NCBI GenBank assembly: GCA_030141605.1
Contig: JAQGDQ010000070.1
Location: forward strand, 370,001-434,000
From: Tubiluchus corallicola
Lineage: Eukaryota > Priapulida > Priapulimorpha > Priapulimorphida > Tubiluchidae
DNA length: 64,000 nucleotides
Direction: 5' to 3'
Shown here: positions 58,693 through 64,000 of the stretch, piece by piece
Position numbering within the stretch: position 1 is the stretch's first letter
Layout: the number at the start of each line of letters is the position of its first letter
The notes under the pieces: model-generated
What the model was told of the DNA's origin: nothing
The model's input: the letters and a program-made list of their open reading frames with translations, nothing else
The model's database searches: none
Made by a program: the position numbers and the translations under genes

Positions 58693-61600
58693 CTATAACA
58701 AAAACACAATTGGGTTACAAGTGGGTGATCTAAAAATACAAAATGCAAAGCTAGATACAGTTTATAATTATCTTTCACTAGAAACTGCATAAATTATCAC
58801 CCACTTGTAACACTAGTCATTTTGATTACTGTAACCCTCCCTTTAGTCTCTTATATTGTTCTATAAAGATATATTTCAAGATTGTTCTGCAAAATTCACT
58901 ACAGAGCATTCAAAATCAGGCAGCTAGGGAAATTTTGTACAATTGGGAAATTTCATCTTTTACACTGGCTGCCTATCAGACGTAGAATTACGTTTAAAAT
59001 TTTATGCTTGGTATATAAATGTTTACATACTATGGTTGTGTACCAAGTCATTTATCAAATTTTCTTAAAGTAAAAGCTTTCTCAGTTCGGACATGCTTCA
59101 GTGCTCAGATTTCACTCTAGAAGTACCCATTACTCGTAGTAAAACTTCTGCAGACAGATCTTTTTCTGTCGCTCGCCCCAGAGAGTAGAAAAAATTCCCA
59201 CTTGATTTGCGGTGTTGCACAAAATATGATGTGTTAAAAAAGCTCAAGACTCGCCTGTTCATTTTAGCCTTTTCGAACTAAGTTTGTTACAACTATTGTA
59301 CAATTTCTTATTGTGTCCTCACTGTACAGGGTCTAGTTTAAATTCACTGGGTTTTAATGTGATCTGTTTAAATTTTAACTACGTATAACGCTGGTTCTGT
59401 TGCTAGGAGCCACAGAATGCTACTTGTAATTAATGGTGTGGTACAAATTTTTGTAAATATAATACAAGTGTGTTGTGGCATTGGCATAACACGGTGTTAA
59501 AGAGTAAGTACGACAATCCAAGATTCCAATTTTAAAAATAAAGTTTACGAGTTTTTAGCAAGTAGCCAAAAAACTACTAGACTTGTGGGTTACAATCTGT
59601 GAGTTATAGCATCGAAAATCAATACAACATCTTAAATACCATTTCATTTCGTTAATAATTCATGGTTTGGTTGATAGTCCAACCAGGGAACGTTTACCGT
59701 CTTTCTCGTGACATTACAACAAAATTGGGTAACTGATGAAAATTGTTTAAAAAAAACTAATGATCAGACTAATCAGTAGAAAAACTTCCTGCATGACAAA
59801 AGTTTCACTATCCCTAAACAAATGTTTCAAAGAAATTTAAACAGTGTCAAGTCGAAAGGGACATTACTACAGGAATGACAAAAACAAAATTGGGAATAAT
59901 TGCTGCAGATAAAGTCAAGTTCCTGAAATAAAAACAAAAAATGCTCCCCTCGCTGTTGCTTCAAGTACAAATAATGTCTGGTCCTTACCTTTGTACACAT
60001 AAATGAACCACCCTTCTTCACCTTATCCTTTCCATTAAGAGGCCCAGTCTGCAACAATCGACAAACATAAATATATAAATAAACACAATGCACTTTTATA
60101 AACATAAATACATTTCATTCTAAAAGCAACAATCACATTACAATCAGAATACAAGGTGGTTTAAACGAGAATCAAAAGATTTAAATTAGTCACAACATAA
60201 AAAAAGGCAATAATTATCGCTTACATTACGTATACAACTGTAAGAATTGACGGATCTACACTGATTATTCTTACGTCAATCTTTTTGATGTAACTGTTCA
60301 TATGGTTACAGAACATAATTTAGCCAATAATCTAGCAAAAATCAGGTATGTAAATACTATAATTTGCAAACATTCTTTAACCAACATTGCAAAAGTCTTC
60401 GTCACTCATGAAAGAAAGTTTCTTTTTCTCCAATAACGCATTACCATAGATTAGACTCTCTAATGACACCCCAATACTACAAAGCTCTAGCATTCATTAG
60501 CCTAATAACATCCAATTGTCCTGTTGAACGTAACTAAGGATTCATGCCTCAACGAGCACTTATATAAGTTTTGAAACTGGTAGGCACACACTTGCCCAAT
60601 AAAGCGTAAAATAACAAAAATTCAGTGCCTTTGATTCTCAATAAAATGCATTTCCATTTTACAATTTGATTTCTTTTTTCATTTCAAAATGGCAAATTCC
60701 TGTAACGGTGCTAAACCACCCCGATAAATAAACATAGTCAATTTTAAGCAAAACTTACTGGATTCTTTTGAAATTCGGTTGTATGTCGGACATGCCACCA
60801 ATCAGCGGTCCACTCCCACACATTGCCCACGATGTTCTTCAAACCATATTTGGTAGGAGGAAATGCCGTGACCTTAAAAAGTGAAGTTAACAATAAATCA
60901 TGCTGGTGCTCTGGAGTGTTATGAAGTATTAAAAATCATCTTGTTTTTAACAAAACTGTTATTGACTGAAGCTAGGTACAGCAATTAATACTTAGATTTA
61001 AGTCTTAAATGATAAACAATTTCTAAAAATACATGAAAAGCAAAAAGTTATGATAGTACAGCATTTATTTGACAAAACTACCACGAGATAGCAGCACAAA
61101 TTGATATCAAAGAACTATAATTAGTAACGCCCACTAATTGCAGACGCAAAATTATTTATCATAATTAGCCAACTACATAGGACAAATTTTAAAGAAGGCA
61201 TGCCACAACCTTACATGTACAAAGTTTTTCAATATCTATACCACAAAATTACTCTTTCTACAAGTGAAAAAATTTAATCTTTGGCAGAAGTGCCATCTCA
61301 ACTTAAAAACATCCTAACCATGTAAACTGGTTTGTGACACATCCTTTCTGTTCAAAGCCCTAATAAATTAACGGAAGAAAGATAATTCATAATTTACCGG
61401 TGCTAATCCAGCATACCCATCCTCTGCTGTATTTTCATCCGGAAATTTTCCCTCGGGTTGCCAAATGTTTGCTCTATATTCGTTTTTGGGCGTCCATTTA
61501 TTCCCCCATGGATATAACCTGCAGAATTCAATTGTCTTTTACTTTTAACCTTTCACAGGGTATGTGACATTTGAGCACTGGACGCTTGAGCACAAGACAT

Positions 61601-63835
61601 TTGAGCACCAATAAAATCTAATGTTGTGCCTAATTTGTTGTTTTTGTTCATTGAATTTTTGGTGATGCACTATTTTCGTAACTCTAGCAACAATTTATAA
61701 GACTGCTTCACTAAAGTTAACATGTGCAGTAACGTAATATCATAAAAAATTAAAACCAGTCAATTGACTCTGCACGTCTTTGCAAAAGGTGTGCTAATAA
61801 TTATACATTCAGAGCAATGTTTTTACAGTTGTTTCCACTTTTAGTTACATAATCGTATTCACGAAAATAATCAATACTTTTCACAAATTCAAAAATTTTA
61901 GATGTGTTAAAAATTGTGTGAATTAATGGATGAGGATTCTCCTGACTTTAGTCTAACAGCCCAGGATGATTGATAGCGCAATCAAGGCATACTCAACACA
62001 GAAAATTTCTCAGGTGGCCGAGTCCCATTACATTAACAATGCACCCAGCAGCGTGTGCATGCGCTGACACCCAAATGTCTTGTATCCAAATATATGGCCT
62101 GTCCTTCCTTTCACAAATGCATGAAATAGATGACTGTCAACTATTAGTAACACAAAAAATTTTAAATGAAGCATTAGCAACCTGTGTGCTTTTCAGAAAA
62201 AGGGAAGACTTGAAAGTAACTACGGTACTTTCGACTAAAATACTGACGTTAATTTTCAAGACAGACGCCACTCTACCAATTGCCATAAAGGTCACAAGAA
62301 TGTGTGCACATGTGTAAATTGCGAATTTTCCAATCTCTAAGTTTACATTAAAATGACTTCTCCTACTGAATGTGCAGTAAGCGCTACTCAAACTGGTGTG
62401 CATAAGTGGGTGCATCAAACCTTCCAGATCACAGACACTTGGAAAATTAAGCAACGAGCAAATGTCGTTTTGACCAAACTAGGATAACCTTTTGACCCTT
62501 TTTTGCGCTTAAGCTATTTAGGCAAAACTGGTAAAACAAAAGTGAAAACTCACGTTGCATCAATTTATAAAAATTCTTCCATAAAAGTTAGCAGAACACG
62601 TAAGCAAACACTCCACAGGCAGAGGGAATAGCCAGGATAATTACTGTGTGTGATGGGCAACTGAGATTAAGCAATGCGTAGCCTGGTCAGTAAATGGATG
62701 GTTAACAGCCGGGTTCAAATAATCGTTCTGGGCAGTTTCATCTGTCACAGTACTTGTGGATCATTACCTCAGTGAGACATGTAGTATTCATATTTGTAGG
62801 TGTAAATGTGACTAATGCACCTCTGCTATTTCAATCTCATCTAGAAGGATTACGTTTGATAATGTCCTAGGTTCCACTCCCGCCAAGATTATCTACATCG
62901 AGTAAGCCCAGTTTGGTGAGTGTTGGATCCCAGCTTGCACATGGTCAAACTGTATGAAAAAATAACTGGATTTTCAACAGCCTACCTGTTTTCTAGGCCA
63001 CTCCTACAGGCATACTCCCACTCGGCTTCAGTTGGTAGTCGTTTCTCAGCCCACTTGCAATATGCTACAGCATCATTCCATGACACATGTATTACAGGAT
63101 GGTCCATCCTAAATTACATGTCAGACTGCTTAGATATCACATTTCAATTACTGCTACGGTAGATATTTACAAGTAAACGGTTTTATAAACAATTTTTGTT
63201 AAGTATTCTAAACATCAGGTTCAAATCATTAGACTTCAATTACTTCAAACAGTGGAGTACCTGAATAATAAGAAACATCATAAAGCAGAAGTCATGTTTA
63301 TAATCTTTTAAAATAAACCTCACAATAATATAGAACCAAAAATCTCACTTGACTGTCTTTCAGAAACTTTACCTGTCACATTAACATATTACAGAAACTA
63401 AAAATTACAATAAGAACGTGAAGTATTTCAAACAGTTTATTTTAAATTTTGATCACCCAGCTTGTGTTACATGATTCGGTATTCTCTCGACTTTCCTTAG
63501 ATACATTCTAAATAATATCTTTGTACATGATGTCATTGTATGCAATATCACTATCATTAAGCTTAGGCACTTAGTTTTACAACAAATAAACAGCAAGGTG
63601 CAGTACTTAGATGTTAAGCTACTGGACAACTTTGTATTGAATGCACCCAGTTCAATGATATTTTAACCTGCTATTACCTTCCAGAAATGTTCGTATCGGG
63701 ACCTTCCGGATGTTTCCAATTGGCATTTTTCACTGGCAACCACCAGGGCGCAGCCTTCACAGCCTGTGTTATGTCCTTCTTTACTTCTTCGCTAATCATG
63801 ACATCAAGTACGAATGTATCACCAAATACTTCTGC
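58546..63835 (-). CDS. SUMF1: Formylglycine-generating enzyme, 3' six exons
   Basis: SUMF1/FGE converts a sulfatase active-site Cys to formylglycine in the endoplasmic reticulum, and so activates all sulfatases. The six exons code for the last 240 residues (human total 374); the signal peptide and N-terminal part lie beyond the right edge. Markers in order: [103 protein letters not shown], then [19 protein letters not shown] and NLGFRC. Both catalytic Cys of the C-x4-C pair (human C336 and C341) are present. All internal phases agree. The tail after [11 protein letters not shown] is longer than in human. A LINE 3' end sits in the last intron and a 5S-type SINE in a more upstream one. Confidence 0.95.
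58880..59510 (+). mobile_element. LINE (CR1/L2-like) ORF2 C-terminus and 3' end
   Basis: [26 protein letters not shown], then in shifted frames [20 protein letters not shown] and LKTRLF. This is the well-known tail after the RT of CR1/L2/Rex-type elements. Frameshifted and 5'-truncated, in the last SUMF1 intron on the opposite strand. Confidence 0.75.
59989..60048 (-). CDS. SUMF1: SUMF1 exon, KKGGSFMC block
   Basis: 20 codons, [20 protein letters not shown], phase 0 on both sides. Confidence 0.94.
60759..60872 (-). CDS. SUMF1: SUMF1 exon, GNVWEWT block
   Basis: 38 codons, [20 protein letters not shown], then [18 protein letters not shown]. This holds the family hallmark N-x-W-E-W. Confidence 0.94.
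61398..61518 (-). CDS. SUMF1: SUMF1 exon, YPWGN block
   Basis: [40 protein letters not shown]; enters in phase 2. Confidence 0.94.
62650..62765 (+). mobile_element. 5S-rRNA-derived SINE-like element, copy 2
   Basis: GAGATTAAGCAATGCGTAGC, CTGGTCAGTAAATGGATGGT and CAGCCGGG follow the 5S promoter order; GGCAGTTTCATCT downstream matches copy 1 at 4930. More decayed than copy 1. Confidence 0.5.
62986..63108 (-). CDS. SUMF1: SUMF1 exon, HVSWNDA block
   Basis: [40 protein letters not shown]. Confidence 0.94.
63678..63835 (-). CDS. SUMF1: SUMF1 exon, APWWLPV block (most 5' in window)
   Basis: [20 protein letters not shown], then [20 protein letters not shown]. Enters in phase 0 after TTTTCAG; upstream exons are outside the window. 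Confidence 0.94.
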
Positions 63836-64000
63836 CTGAAAACAGAAATGTGAGCATGTAAATGAATTATATTGTTCTCCAGTGTGGACAATGCTTTTTC
63901 TTATAGTTTTGCAAACAGTGAGTTTTTCTACAGTGTGAACATTGTGACAGCCAATGTACCAGTCAAGAATTAAAATAATATATTAAGCGCATGCAATGTG

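Overview
This is an AT-rich, intron-rich stretch of animal nuclear DNA. There are no operons, ribosome binding sites or bacterial genes. Coding exons are short and have GT-AG introns. The recognisable proteins are metazoan: synaptotagmin, the R3H protein R3HDM4, tyrosyl-DNA phosphodiesterase 1, formylglycine-generating enzyme and a rhodopsin-class receptor. The synaptotagmin has the C2B signature [12 protein letters not shown] and two alternative C2B exons, so I read the source as a bilaterian invertebrate, perhaps a spiralian such as a mollusc. The exact lineage cannot be fixed from the sequence.

Layout. 1-13.4 kb: mostly non-coding, with microsatellites, a 5S-rRNA-like SINE, two copies of a dispersed repeat, a LINE endonuclease relic and a possible leftward first exon at the left edge. 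13.47-15.60 kb (+): complete two-exon R3HDM4-like gene. 16.65-16.86 kb: LINE fragment. 16.93-17.82 kb (-): intronless class A GPCR. 19.57-32.66 kb (-): complete TDP1-like gene; I placed 14 coding exons, and the reading frame requires one more tiny exon. One of its introns holds a long foldback element with a second transposon nested in it. 33.1-42.7 kb: gene-poor, with several inverted-repeat elements, a dead LINE, hammerhead-like motifs, a tRNA-like repeat and candidate upstream exons. 42.76-53.60 kb (+): complete synaptotagmin-1-like gene with two interchangeable C2B exons. 53.6-58.5 kb: non-coding. 58.55-63.84 kb (-): the 3' six exons of SUMF1, whose 5' part lies beyond the right edge.

The genes are functionally unrelated: DNA-topoisomerase adduct repair (TDP1), calcium-triggered exocytosis (synaptotagmin), sulfatase activation in the ER (SUMF1), signalling (GPCR) and an R3H protein of unclear role. 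The strongest biological points are (1) a perfect PAR-binding zinc finger (PBZ) in its own exon in the TDP1 N-terminus, (2) mutually exclusive 134-nt C2B exons whose phases forbid both inclusion and double skipping, (3) a palindromic element whose intact arm serves as the empty site for a transposon in the other arm, and (4) hammerhead-ribozyme-like motifs in repeats. All exon boundaries were worked out by eye from splice signals, phase agreement and remembered family sequence; no search was run.
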